A DNA stretch of 46,028 bases from Candidatus Poribacteria bacterium (lineage in GTDB: Bacteria > Poribacteria > WGA-4E > WGA-3G): the NCBI GenBank assembly GCA_003635315.1, contig PYJD01000019.1, forward strand, positions 1 through 46,028, in the 5' to 3' direction. Below are positions 30,080 through 38,874 of the stretch, piece after piece. The translations under genes were made by a program, and so were the position numbers. Every line of letters begins with the position of its first letter. Position 1 is the first letter of the stretch. A model generated the notes under the pieces. That model was given only the letters and a program-made list of their open reading frames with translations. It was not told the DNA's origin and did not search any database.

Positions 30080-33000
30080 AATTAACAAAATTAAAACTCA
30101 AAAATATCAATAGTTTTCGGGAAGAGGTAGAAATAGATTTTGAAAATCCACCTTTAAGTGACGCATCGCTTGTAGCTATCACAGGACCGACTGGTGCTGG
30201 AAAGACAACATTGTTAGATGCAATTTGTGTTGCTCTTTACAGTAAAACACCTCGCTTGAACAGTACGGGAACTCAAAACCCAAGACACCTTATCAGTCAA
30301 GGAGAAAAAGAGGGGTTTGTTGAAGTGCATTTCATAGCAGATAATACCCGTTATATTACAGAATGGTCTGCACAACGCAAAAGTTCACCAAGTGGACAAT
30401 TGATTAATGCTGACAATGGTCAACTGATTACTGATAGGCTCTCAAACCAAGGTAAATCACTTGGTTCCAGTGAAAACTCAGTGAGTGAAGAAATAACCTC
30501 TATTTTAGGTCTTGATTTTGATGCATTCAAGCGGTCAATTATGTTGGCTCAAGGTGAATTTGCAGCATTCTTAAAAGCGAAGAACGAAGAGAGACGGATT
30601 ATTCTCGAAGCAGCAGCAGATGTAGATATCTATGAAGCCCTTAAACTTGCATTAAATGAGCAAGTAAACGAAGTTGAAACTGCGTATCGTCAAGCAGAAG
30701 CTAATATTGATGCTATTCCAGACGTGTCTCCTGAACAACTGGCAGAAGCTAAAGCAGAACTGGGTAAATTACAAGCTGAATCTGAGAAGTTAAGTGTGGA
30801 AGAACAAAGTATCCAAGAGAATAAAGATAAGGAAACTGAACGAAAAGAGGCCTATGAAAAACTTCAAGATTCTGAAAAACGGAAAAAAGAACTTGATGTA
30901 ATTCAAGAAGAAATTAATGATAAGAAAATCGAATTAGAACAGTCTGAACGGGCAAATCAACTAAGTACTGAGAAACTGTTGTATGACACAGCAAAATCCG
31001 ATAGGGAGAGGGTTTCACAGGACTTAAAGCAAGCTGAAAAAGAACTTTCTGATGCTGAATTGCAAGTGGGGATTCATCAGGCGGAGTCTAAAAGTAAAAA
31101 CGAGGAATACTTAAAGGTAGAAGAGGAAAACAACAACAAAATTAGTATTTACAATAGTGCCATATTGGATGTAAAACAGGCAGAAAACCAATTTGAACAA
31201 GTAAGAGTTCGAACTACCTCCAGAGATTCACTGAATAATCAGATTGATACATTAACAAAAAAACTATCAGAACATGAAACTTGTCGGGGAGAATTGGAAA
31301 AAAAGATATCCGAAACCCAAACCTATTTAGAAGAGAATCCACTGCCATCTGATCGAAATCAACGCCTTAACAGAGCAACCGCTATACTTGTAGAAATTAA
31401 CGCACTTCAGGAACAAAAACAAGGAAAAATTCATGATCAATCAGAGTATAGTTCACAAATCAGTGAGTTAGAGAAGACTGTGGAAAAACTAACTCAAAGG
31501 CGAAAAGAGTTGCAATCAGAAGGGCAAAAGACAACAGAATTGCATCAAGAGATACAGGGGAAATATAATACACTCCTAAATGCTGGTACACCTGAGGAGT
31601 GGCAAAGTCGAAGAGAGAACGCAAGAAAAGCACAGCCGATTGCTCAACAGTATGAATTTACTAAACAACAACTTGACGAGGGAAAAGAAAAATTTACAGA
31701 TTTAAATGCAGAAATAAAAAAGTTAGATGTTGAAATTGATAAGATTAAGCAGGAAATCGAAGATATCACCTCACAGTATGAAAGTGATAAAGCAGAAGTA
31801 GAAAAATTAGAGTCTGAAAAACAATCTGCCCTACTATCTGATCCTGTTAACCAACTTCGACATCAACTGGAGGATGGTAAACCATGCCGCGTATGTGGTG
31901 CCACGCATCACCCTTACGCAGGTCAAGTTGAACGTGAAAGTGAAGATTTGATTGACATTCAAAAGAGATTAGACAAAGCTGAATCAGTTGCGAAAAAAGC
32001 ACTAAAAAAGAAGCAAGATTTAGAACAGCAACACACAAGGGAACTACAGAATAAATCAAATACTTCTGAAAGTATAGAAGAATGTCAGCAGGAAATCAAT
32101 AGCTTTACGACAGAAATGAAGGATCTACTTGAAAAGTGGCAGGATTTATACGATTCTACCGATGTCTCATCCCAAATGGTTGATGAAAGAATTGATGAAA
32201 TAGACAAAGCAATTGACAGTTTAGAAGCTACTCGAGAGAAAAAGACTGAACTATCTAACTCATTGACATTAATTTCTCAAAAGCTTGATACTTGTGAAAG
32301 TGATTATTCAAGGGAAAATGATGCATTAGAGCAGACAAAACAAGATTTGAAAGATGCAACTTCAGATATAGAAGATATCAAAGAGGATATTTCAAATATT
32401 GAGCAGCGTTTTTGGGATACAATGCCGAATGATTTTCATGGGACTACACCGGATGAAGCAAAACAGCAGTTTGAGGATAGGATTGAGACGGTAGGTTTAC
32501 GCGAACAGGAATTGACAAGTAATAATGCAGACCTTGATGTACTGAATACTAACATTAAAAATGATCAGCAATCACTCGAAGGTGAGAATACCCGTCTTTT
32601 TGAACTTAACAAAGAAATACAGAAATATCAGAATCAAGGCGATCGACTCATAGGTGTTGTTAAAGAGAAAACTGGAGGTTTGGAAACAGAACAAGCGATC
32701 AATTCTGCTATCAAAAAGTTTGAAGAAGAGATAGAAAAAAAGCAAGTAGTACGTGACGAAGCGGAAACACAACTTCAGAAAAGTCGTAATTTACTTACCG
32801 AGAAAGAGACTACACATCGAATTTGTAATGAGAAGATGGAGGAAAGTAATGATAGTTATGAGGAAGCGATGAAAACATACCAAAACAAATTAGCAGAAGT
32901 TGGATTTACTTCGTCTGAAGAACATGAGAAAGCACTTCGTGAGGAAACACAGATACAGGAGCTAAGAGATACTATTGAAGAGCATGAGACAGAGATTCAA

Positions 33001-33711
33001 CAACTCAATTCTGACATTGATAAATTACAATCTATATTTGAGCAAAATCCGTATGATTCAAAGAAATTAACGGAGATTGAAGAACAAGATGCTCAAATTA
33101 AAACAAAAATTCAGAAAACAACAGAAAAACTTGGATCTCAAAACCAAATTATAAAGAATTTGAAGGATACACTCAAAAAACGTGAGGAAGTAAGTGAGGA
33201 GTTGAGTATAGCAAAGAAGGAATTTGACCGGTGGAAACAGCTACAAGAAATAATCCCTCAGAATCACTTACGGGATTTCGCTCTGGATATCATGTTCAAA
33301 CAGGTAAGTCGTATCGCAAATGCATATTTAACAGATCTGACATCGGAACGATACCAACTTAAAGTTGAAAATATCGGTAGGTTGAGTGTAATCGACAGGT
33401 GGAATGCAAATGAAGAACGACCTGTTGAAACGTTATCCGGAGGAGAGTCATTTTTGACAAGTCTCGCACTTGCACTCGCCCTATCTGAACTCAGCAAAGG
33501 ACGTTCACAGCTCAATTCACTATTTCTTGATGAAGGTTTTGGAACGCTTGATGCGGAAACGCTTGATGTCGCAGTGGCTGCGCTGGAAACCCTTCGTTCT
33601 CAAGGACGAAAAATCTATCTTATTAGTCATATACAAGCATTAACAAATCGTCTACCCGTGAAAATAAACGTCCGAAAACGAGGAAATAGTAGTTCTATTG
33701 AAATTAGATAG
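30076..33711 (+). CDS. sbcC: Nuclease SbcCD subunit C (Rad50-type SMC ATPase)
   Basis: 1211 aa, somewhat longer than E. coli SbcC. N-terminal Walker A GPTGAGKTTLLDAI (35-48), long coiled coils of Gln/Glu/Lys-rich heptads (about 200-590 and 625-1040), a zinc-hook CRVC (Cys604-Cys607), and a C-terminal head with signature LSGGESFLTSLALALALSEL followed by Walker B LFLDEGFGTLD. It holds DNA ends through ATP binding and feeds them to SbcD. ATG 30076 overlaps the sbcD stop (ATGA). The following 65 bp separate it from a convergent zinc-finger gene; no clear terminator is seen between them. Confidence 0.97.
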   Translation: MKLTKLKLKNINSFREEVEIDFENPPLSDASLVAITGPTGAGKTTLLDAICVALYSKTPRLNSTGTQNPRHLISQGEKEGFVEVHFIADNTRYITEWSAQRKSSPSGQLINADNGQLITDRLSNQGKSLGSSENSVSEEITSILGLDFDAFKRSIMLAQGEFAAFLKAKNEERRIILEAAADVDIYEALKLALNEQVNEVETAYRQAEANIDAIPDVSPEQLAEAKAELGKLQAESEKLSVEEQSIQENKDKETERKEAYEKLQDSEKRKKELDVIQEEINDKKIELEQSERANQLSTEKLLYDTAKSDRERVSQDLKQAEKELSDAELQVGIHQAESKSKNEEYLKVEEENNNKISIYNSAILDVKQAENQFEQVRVRTTSRDSLNNQIDTLTKKLSEHETCRGELEKKISETQTYLEENPLPSDRNQRLNRATAILVEINALQEQKQGKIHDQSEYSSQISELEKTVEKLTQRRKELQSEGQKTTELHQEIQGKYNTLLNAGTPEEWQSRRENARKAQPIAQQYEFTKQQLDEGKEKFTDLNAEIKKLDVEIDKIKQEIEDITSQYESDKAEVEKLESEKQSALLSDPVNQLRHQLEDGKPCRVCGATHHPYAGQVERESEDLIDIQKRLDKAESVAKKALKKKQDLEQQHTRELQNKSNTSESIEECQQEINSFTTEMKDLLEKWQDLYDSTDVSSQMVDERIDEIDKAIDSLEATREKKTELSNSLTLISQKLDTCESDYSRENDALEQTKQDLKDATSDIEDIKEDISNIEQRFWDTMPNDFHGTTPDEAKQQFEDRIETVGLREQELTSNNADLDVLNTNIKNDQQSLEGENTRLFELNKEIQKYQNQGDRLIGVVKEKTGGLETEQAINSAIKKFEEEIEKKQVVRDEAETQLQKSRNLLTEKETTHRICNEKMEESNDSYEEAMKTYQNKLAEVGFTSSEEHEKALREETQIQELRDTIEEHETEIQQLNSDIDKLQSIFEQNPYDSKKLTEIEEQDAQIKTKIQKTTEKLGSQNQIIKNLKDTLKKREEVSEELSIAKKEFDRWKQLQEIIPQNHLRDFALDIMFKQVSRIANAYLTDLTSERYQLKVENIGRLSVIDRWNANEERPVETLSGGESFLTSLALALALSELSKGRSQLNSLFLDEGFGTLDAETLDVAVAALETLRSQGRKIYLISHIQALTNRLPVKINVRKRGNSSSIEIR

Positions 33712-33776
33712 TTAACTTTTAGGTCAGATTTAAACCCTATCCTATACTTTTGTGTCTGATGTAAAAAACTGAGAAG

Positions 33777-34124
33777 TCATTTTCCAAAACCTGCCATTTG
33801 AAGAAGGTGTCTACGCGCTTCGTCTCGTGTAATCCGCTCGATTTTTGCTACGAATTCAATATTGTCGTGTGCAGTGTTTGAGCACGTTTCGCACCACCAT
33901 GTATTTTTATCTCTTGTGATGACAAAATCATCCGGATGACCACATAAAGGACATTTACCACCACCCATACTTGTATCAACACCATACGAATCAAGGATAC
34001 TGATAAGAGGGAAAAGTTCATCAATAATTCGATTCTCTTCTTGTGGGGTTAGTTCTTCAAAAGTATTGTCAGGCATTTTTGTGTTTTCAGTTTTTAACTC
34101 AAGTACATCTGTTTTGTCAGACAT
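33777..34124 (-). CDS. CHC2-like (DnaG-type) zinc-finger protein
   Basis: 115 aa from ATG 34124, chosen because a near-perfect SD (AGGAGG, 7 nt) lies just upstream; the ATG 15 nt earlier overlaps that SD. The N-terminal half is acidic (PDNTFEELTPQEENRIIDEL). The C-terminal half holds C-x2-C-x16-C-x2-C (CPLCGHPDDFVITRD, then WWCETCS) followed by DNIEFVAKIERITRDEARRH, which reproduces the primase CHC2 pattern (zinc ribbon, then FxxxxxxxxxxEAxxxL). No TOPRIM or helicase-binding domain is present. This suggests nucleic-acid binding only; a primase-like partner role is possible. It lies downstream of the sigma-propeller gene and a 32-aa membrane peptide on the same strand. Confidence 0.75.
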   Translation of the reverse strand: MSDKTDVLELKTENTKMPDNTFEELTPQEENRIIDELFPLISILDSYGVDTSMGGGKCPLCGHPDDFVITRDKNTWWCETCSNTAHDNIEFVAKIERITRDEARRHLLQMAGFGK

Positions 34125-34232
34125 ATTTCCTCCTATCAATGATGTTTGTTGTAAAGTTTCAGAGTAATAGGAAAGAATGCATTGACGAACAAAAAGTTAC
34201 ATCAAGGGGTTATTCCAAAATACCAATTGTAA

Positions 34233-34331
34233 TCAATACCTTCCCCAAATTTGCGGTATGTATCCAAACTTAAAAACACACAAAACGCCAAATAGAACTA
34301 TTAGACAGAAAACGTATGGTTTCAATTTCAT
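34233..34331 (-). CDS. 32-aa single-pass membrane peptide
   Basis: ATG 34331 has an SD GGAGG 8 nt upstream. The product is MKLKPYVFCLIVLFGVLCVF, then KFGYIPQIWGRY: a basic start, a 17-residue hydrophobic helix with two Cys, and an aromatic end. It lies 41 nt after the stop of the sigma-propeller gene on the same strand. Short membrane peptides of this type often act as subunits or regulators of membrane proteins, but no family is recognised. Support comes from SD plus composition only; the remaining 100 bp to the zinc-finger gene are empty. Confidence 0.5.
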   Translation of the reverse strand: MKLKPYVFCLIVLFGVLCVFKFGYIPQIWGRY

Positions 34332-34372
34332 TTTATTTCCTCCATAGACAATAATAGTAACTATCCATAATA

Positions 34373-37300
34373 CTACTCATCAAGCCTAAAACCTAACACA
34401 CCCCGGTTAGAAGTTCCAATATATAGCAGGTTTTCATCAACAGCAAACGATAAGACGGAATCAGGAATTTCTGGTGTTATCTGTTCCCATGTACCAGATT
34501 GATGTTTCAGTTTATACACGTGGTTTTTGTCTTGTCCATATACCTTCATACCTTCCACAGCAAATTTCTCTATAATAATTGGTATACCTTCAGAGTTTTT
34601 TAAGCTATGCCAATTAACACCGTCGCTTGAATACGCGCTGCCTTTGTCGGTTGCTACATAAATCGTCTTTCCTGCGAAAGTGAGGGCGTTAAATATCGAA
34701 AATGTAAACGGAAGTTCTGCAGTAACGTCGTTCCAAGTGTCTCCTTCATCCCAAGATTGAGCGAGATGTCCATCTCCTTTTCCAACGTATACAGTATTAC
34801 CTGATACTGCAATTTTTAAACCTATATTATAAAAATTATTGATAATAGAAGAAAAACTATCAGAATAATCAAACGTCGTCACAAATAATCTTGATATGGT
34901 GCTTTCACTCTTATCCTCTAAGCCAGTATAGTGCCACTCATCTGCACCGTATTTCCATCTATAAAGTTTCTGCTTGTATTCAAGATAATAAGTCTCACCA
35001 CTAATAGCAAAGTTACCTAAAGACGGTATTAAATCAGTTATCAATGCTTCTTGAAAAACTTTCCTCAATTCTGTATTTATTGTCTCAATATCACTATTGT
35101 CTATATTAGGAGGACCGCTGTTCTCAAGACCTTGTTTAGCGGTATTGTTAGGTTCATTAAAAAGGTTGTTATAATTTCTGTTTTGTATTTGGTTTGGTAG
35201 ATTATCATTCGAGATGTTAGCTTTTTCAGTTGTAAGCTCATCATTAATCGTGGGAATCCTTTGAATTTGAGTAAACTTCTTATCCGTATTTGTTAAACGA
35301 TAAATATGTGGTTTCATATTTATCATGATTTTCATGTATAATATATCGTTAAATGTCTCCAATACAGGTATACTGGAAAATCCTGATATATCAGGTTTAT
35401 CAACAGTTACCTGTTTCCAAACCTTACCACCATCGGTTGTCGTCATAAGTTCACTCAAATCTGACACATAGAGTTGACCATTAATAGCATATAGTTCCCT
35501 AATGGTTGCTCCAGTGATTCCGATATTAAATTCTTGCCATGACTTGCCAGCATCGTTAGTACGGGTGACTCCGAACTGGTTTCCTATGAAGAATGTATTG
35601 TCATCCATCATTACAATGGGAGGTGCAAAATTTGTAGTATTAGGCATACCTTTTAGATCTATGGATGTCCATGTTTCACCTGCATTAGTTGAGTAGAAAG
35701 ATTCTTTTGAATCAGCTAACAGTAAATTATCTTTATTGACTATTAATCTGAAATTTGAATAGGTAAGATCAACAGGTGTTGAAGTTTTGCTCGGAGTCGG
35801 TAATAATAACGACATCTGATTTTTCTTTTCCTTTTTATCAATAGGAAATATTGCATCCCAATTGCGACCCAAATCATTTGATCGATAAAGGGACCAGCTA
35901 TTGGTATCAGTCATTATTACTTTTTGGCGTTTGTCTGTCTGATAGGTATATTCTCGACCCGCTACTACATAGAGCCGTGATTTCGATGATGCTAATGCGT
36001 GGATAGTAAGTTTATCCTTACTTTTATCTACAGGACCAACTGGTAACTCTACCCAAGTATCGGAATTGAGACGATACAGTCCTTTATTAGTACCAACGAA
36101 GACAGTATTTTCAACTGCGGCAAGTGCACGTATCTTTTTGACATCCAATCCATTTTTTAAGGAAATCCAGGGTGTGTTGGCATCCTTTGAGAAGTAGATT
36201 TCTTCAAGTAAAGCAATATAAACTCCCATATCGGTTATCACCAAACCTTTGGGTGTTCCACCTGGGTGCCTACCCCAAGACTTCCATGACTCACCACTAT
36301 CTTCTGATACCAATAATTCAGTATCAGTAGCAAGGTATAACCTATCGTAGTAATGTGTCATCTGTAATGCTCCAATAAGTGAATCTTGGAAGTTTAGTGA
36401 ACTTGCTTTCCTTGTATTGACCAATTTCCATGAACTTGAATCCTCTGATAATTTATATAGACTTGTAAGTGTTCCTGCAAAAATATCACTTGAATTAGTC
36501 ATAAAAAGACTGTTGACGACACCCCCTTCTAAACTGTCAATTTGACTCCATTGCATATTGGTGGATATACTTTCTGAGGATTCAACTAACGCAGCATCGG
36601 ATAATGTTGGATCAGAACTTTGTTCTGTTCCTTGGCTACTACCGGGTAAAACAGAGTTTCCTAACTGAATTTGTTTAGTGGGTTCTTCAACAGAATCCAA
36701 AACAATATATGCCTCAATTACTTCAACAGACTGTTCAGATGTTGCATCTAAATCGTAGGATTGTTGATGACGAAAAAAGGTTTGTGTACCAACACCTATC
36801 AGTAAGAAAATGAAAATAGCAGATACCGAAGATAGAACCCATGGCATCACGGGTTTAGTCGTGACAGGTGTAATGGAGGAAATACGTGTGATTTCCTCCA
36901 TGATGTTTTCTGTAAGATTCGCAGGTAACTGGAAACTGGGTAGATATTGTTGTATAATGTCTTCCTCTTTCCTCAAACGATTCCTTGCTCTACTAAGACG
37001 ACTCTTTATTGTATTTGATGAAACACCAAGAAACTCGCTAATAGCTTTGATTGTCATTTCACCAAGGTAATGAAGGGTTACCACGGTTCTTTCACTTTCA
37101 GGAAGTTTTTGAAGTAATTCTTTCACAATTTCTCGACGCGTTTCATCAGCATCGACGGCGTGTTTTTCTTCCATGTATCCAGAATAGGACACCTTATCCA
37201 CCTCACTTGCATCTGTAACCTCTAAAGATTGTTCTGTTATACGGTTTTTTTGAAACCAGTTTGTGCAGAGTCGTGACGCAATGACATAGAGCCATCCAGA

Positions 37301-37507
37301 GAACATATTATGGTTTTTCAATGTACCGAGTTTTTGGTATGCTTTAAGAAATGTATCTTGTGTGATTTCTTGCGCAATATGAAAATCACCGATTTTACGC
37401 CACACAACCGCATGTATACCTTTCTGATACTTTTCGACAAGAAGACTGAAGGCTTCTTGCTTTCCATGTAGCACCTGTTGAATAACCTCAGCGTCTTTCT
37501 GTTCCAT
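34373..37507 (-). CDS. Membrane-tethered ECF sigma factor with extracytoplasmic Asp-box beta-propeller
   Basis: 1044 aa from ATG 37507 (MEQKDAEVIQQVLHGKQEAF; SD AAAGGTG 5 nt upstream; the ORF can also begin ten codons earlier, without SD). Residues 20-87 are sigma region 2 (DFHIAQEITQDTFLKAYQKL and the GWLYVIASRLCTNWFQKN helix). Residues 132-182 are region 4 (LPESERTVVTLHYLGEMTIK, then SSNTIKSRLSRARNRLRK). One membrane helix lies at about 222-244 (WVLSSVSAIFIFLLIGVGTQ). Residues about 300-1044 carry many Asp-box/BNR motifs (for example SEDSGESWKSW, STNAGETWTS, TNDAGKSWQEF, TTDGGKVWKQV, SWDEGDTW) as in Ycf48/sialidase-type propellers. Topology places sigma inside and propeller outside. ECF sigma factors with C-terminal membrane and repeat domains are known in Planctomycetes and similar phyla. 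Release by proteolysis or tethered activity is inference. Confidence 0.92.
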   Translation of the reverse strand: MEQKDAEVIQQVLHGKQEAFSLLVEKYQKGIHAVVWRKIGDFHIAQEITQDTFLKAYQKLGTLKNHNMFSGWLYVIASRLCTNWFQKNRITEQSLEVTDASEVDKVSYSGYMEEKHAVDADETRREIVKELLQKLPESERTVVTLHYLGEMTIKAISEFLGVSSNTIKSRLSRARNRLRKEEDIIQQYLPSFQLPANLTENIMEEITRISSITPVTTKPVMPWVLSSVSAIFIFLLIGVGTQTFFRHQQSYDLDATSEQSVEVIEAYIVLDSVEEPTKQIQLGNSVLPGSSQGTEQSSDPTLSDAALVESSESISTNMQWSQIDSLEGGVVNSLFMTNSSDIFAGTLTSLYKLSEDSSSWKLVNTRKASSLNFQDSLIGALQMTHYYDRLYLATDTELLVSEDSGESWKSWGRHPGGTPKGLVITDMGVYIALLEEIYFSKDANTPWISLKNGLDVKKIRALAAVENTVFVGTNKGLYRLNSDTWVELPVGPVDKSKDKLTIHALASSKSRLYVVAGREYTYQTDKRQKVIMTDTNSWSLYRSNDLGRNWDAIFPIDKKEKKNQMSLLLPTPSKTSTPVDLTYSNFRLIVNKDNLLLADSKESFYSTNAGETWTSIDLKGMPNTTNFAPPIVMMDDNTFFIGNQFGVTRTNDAGKSWQEFNIGITGATIRELYAINGQLYVSDLSELMTTTDGGKVWKQVTVDKPDISGFSSIPVLETFNDILYMKIMINMKPHIYRLTNTDKKFTQIQRIPTINDELTTEKANISNDNLPNQIQNRNYNNLFNEPNNTAKQGLENSGPPNIDNSDIETINTELRKVFQEALITDLIPSLGNFAISGETYYLEYKQKLYRWKYGADEWHYTGLEDKSESTISRLFVTTFDYSDSFSSIINNFYNIGLKIAVSGNTVYVGKGDGHLAQSWDEGDTWNDVTAELPFTFSIFNALTFAGKTIYVATDKGSAYSSDGVNWHSLKNSEGIPIIIEKFAVEGMKVYGQDKNHVYKLKHQSGTWEQITPEIPDSVLSFAVDENLLYIGTSNRGVLGFRLDE

Positions 37508-37684
37508 TGTAACACCTTTGGAATCGGATTTCATCATGCATTAAACTAATGTGGAAATAACTCTTTTTGACCTATACTAACAGGATATATACATAAAATG
37601 TTAATATCATTCTGTCTTAAATTGTTCTTCTTTGTTAGTACATTAGCACTTTAATTCGTAATTACCCACATAGTATGGTAAGGA

Positions 37685-37711
37685 AGTGTATGACAATAAA
37701 TGTCATACACT
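37685..37711 (-). terminator. Perfect 11-bp hairpin between the acidic membrane gene and the sigma gene
   Basis: AGTGTATGACA (37685-37695) pairs with TGTCATACACT (37701-37711) around a 5-nt loop, 20 nt past the stop of the gene at 37731. No T tract follows on the minus strand, so it could instead be an operator or an mRNA-end stem. The rest of the gap 37538-37684 shows no clear promoter. Confidence 0.45.
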
Positions 37712-37730
37712 CCTCCGTTTCGTTGTAAGA

Positions 37731-38555
37731 TTAGTCATTATTCTCATAATACTCTGTCAAGACTTTTTCAATGTCGTCGTGAGAATTAGCTATCTCTTGG
37801 AGATTTATTACCTCGTACCCTTTGATCGTAGCATAAAGTGCCATATTCCGCAAAGTTTCTGCAGATTGCTGAGCTATGGGACCAAAACCAGACATATCTG
37901 ATTCATAGTGTTCTGCCATTCTTAAGAGTTCAGAAGTCTTTACATCACCGTTTTCACTCACACTATCCTTGAACATCATTCCAAAATTATGCATCTGAGT
38001 AAATATCGTTGTTCCCCCTGAAGCCTCTTCTAAAAGGTTAACAATCTCTTGCACTTCTTCTGGATGTGAAGAAGAATGTATTCTTCCGCCAGCTTCCTGT
38101 ATTATCTTACTGATTTTATCAAAGAGTTCTTTCACTTTCCGTTGTCGTTCCTGATTTGCATTTTCTTCAGGTGATAAATCATTACTAACCCCTTTTTCGG
38201 TAAGTTCAAGAGTAGCCATCTCCTCAAATAATTTTTCTAAAAGCTCTTCAGATACTATCTTCTCATCTGCAATTTCCTTGAGTAAATTCTCTATATCTTC
38301 ATCGGTAACCTCTATGTCTTCACTGAAAATATCATTATTAGATACATCTGACAGTTTGTCGGTGTTTTCAACGATGGTTAGAGTATCTTCCTCAAGAGGT
38401 GTTTCATTTTGAGCAATTAGTTCATTTGATTTTTCAAGTTCTTTCTTGAAAGATATAATTTCACGATTATACCAGAATATACAAGAAACAACGACGCAGG
38501 TAAAAACTGTCATACTTCCCATTATCCATTTGTTTGTCAAGATATACCGAATCAT
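37731..38555 (-). CDS. Membrane-anchored acidic helical protein upstream of the sigma-propeller gene
   Basis: 274 aa, SD AAGGAG 7 nt before ATG 38555. An N-terminal anchor is at about 11-29 (IMGSMTVFTCVVVSCIFWYN). Residues 35-120 are strongly acidic and helical (NDIFSEDIEVTDEDIENLLK, then SEELLEKLFEEMATLELTEK). Residues 130-270 form a more compact helical region (RQRKVKELFDKISKIIQEAG, GGTTIFTQMHNFGMMF). No family is recognised. The layout (short cytoplasmic start, one helix, acidic extracytoplasmic part) suits a partner of an envelope receptor. It lies directly upstream of the membrane-tethered sigma gene on the same strand, though a hairpin separates them, so functional linkage is inference. 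Confidence 0.75.
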   Translation of the reverse strand: MIRYILTNKWIMGSMTVFTCVVVSCIFWYNREIISFKKELEKSNELIAQNETPLEEDTLTIVENTDKLSDVSNNDIFSEDIEVTDEDIENLLKEIADEKIVSEELLEKLFEEMATLELTEKGVSNDLSPEENANQERQRKVKELFDKISKIIQEAGGRIHSSSHPEEVQEIVNLLEEASGGTTIFTQMHNFGMMFKDSVSENGDVKTSELLRMAEHYESDMSGFGPIAQQSAETLRNMALYATIKGYEVINLQEIANSHDDIEKVLTEYYENND

Positions 38556-38590
38556 CTTATTCTCCTTCTTGTCGTATGTTTTACACTAAC

Positions 38591-38677
38591 TTATTTGTCA
38601 GTATTTTCTTTACGCTGCAGCTCCTTAAGAACTGCCTTAAATGCTTTAGATCCTAATAATTGTTCTGTTAAACATAG
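38591..38677 (-). other. Possible remnant of a short coding sequence
   Basis: In the 320-nt gap 38556-38874 one minus-strand frame reads TEQLLGSKAFKAVLKELQRK then ENTDK and stop, which is protein-like and helical, but it has no start codon and an in-frame stop just upstream. It may be a decayed small gene. Nothing else is seen in the gap. Confidence 0.25.
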
Positions 38678-38874
38678 TTATGTAACACGAATGATCTATC
38701 TCATATAATTAAGTGACAAGAGATAGATATCAAAAGGTTGCATTATTTTCAGAATAGTGGAAATAAGTTTGTTTGATACACCAATTAGATGGGACTAATA
38801 AGGTAGGTGGAGGTTGGGGAGGGTTAATATTTATAGATTTCTAATTCAATTCTCATATAGTTTTCAGTTATACC

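Noticed and set aside
33264..33515. 83-codon minus-strand ORF inside sbcC
   Set aside because: It is antisense to the conserved SbcC signature region; no SD.
36810..37070. 86-codon plus-strand ORF within the sigma gene
   Set aside because: It is antisense to sigma region 4 and the membrane helix, whose conservation explains the open frame.
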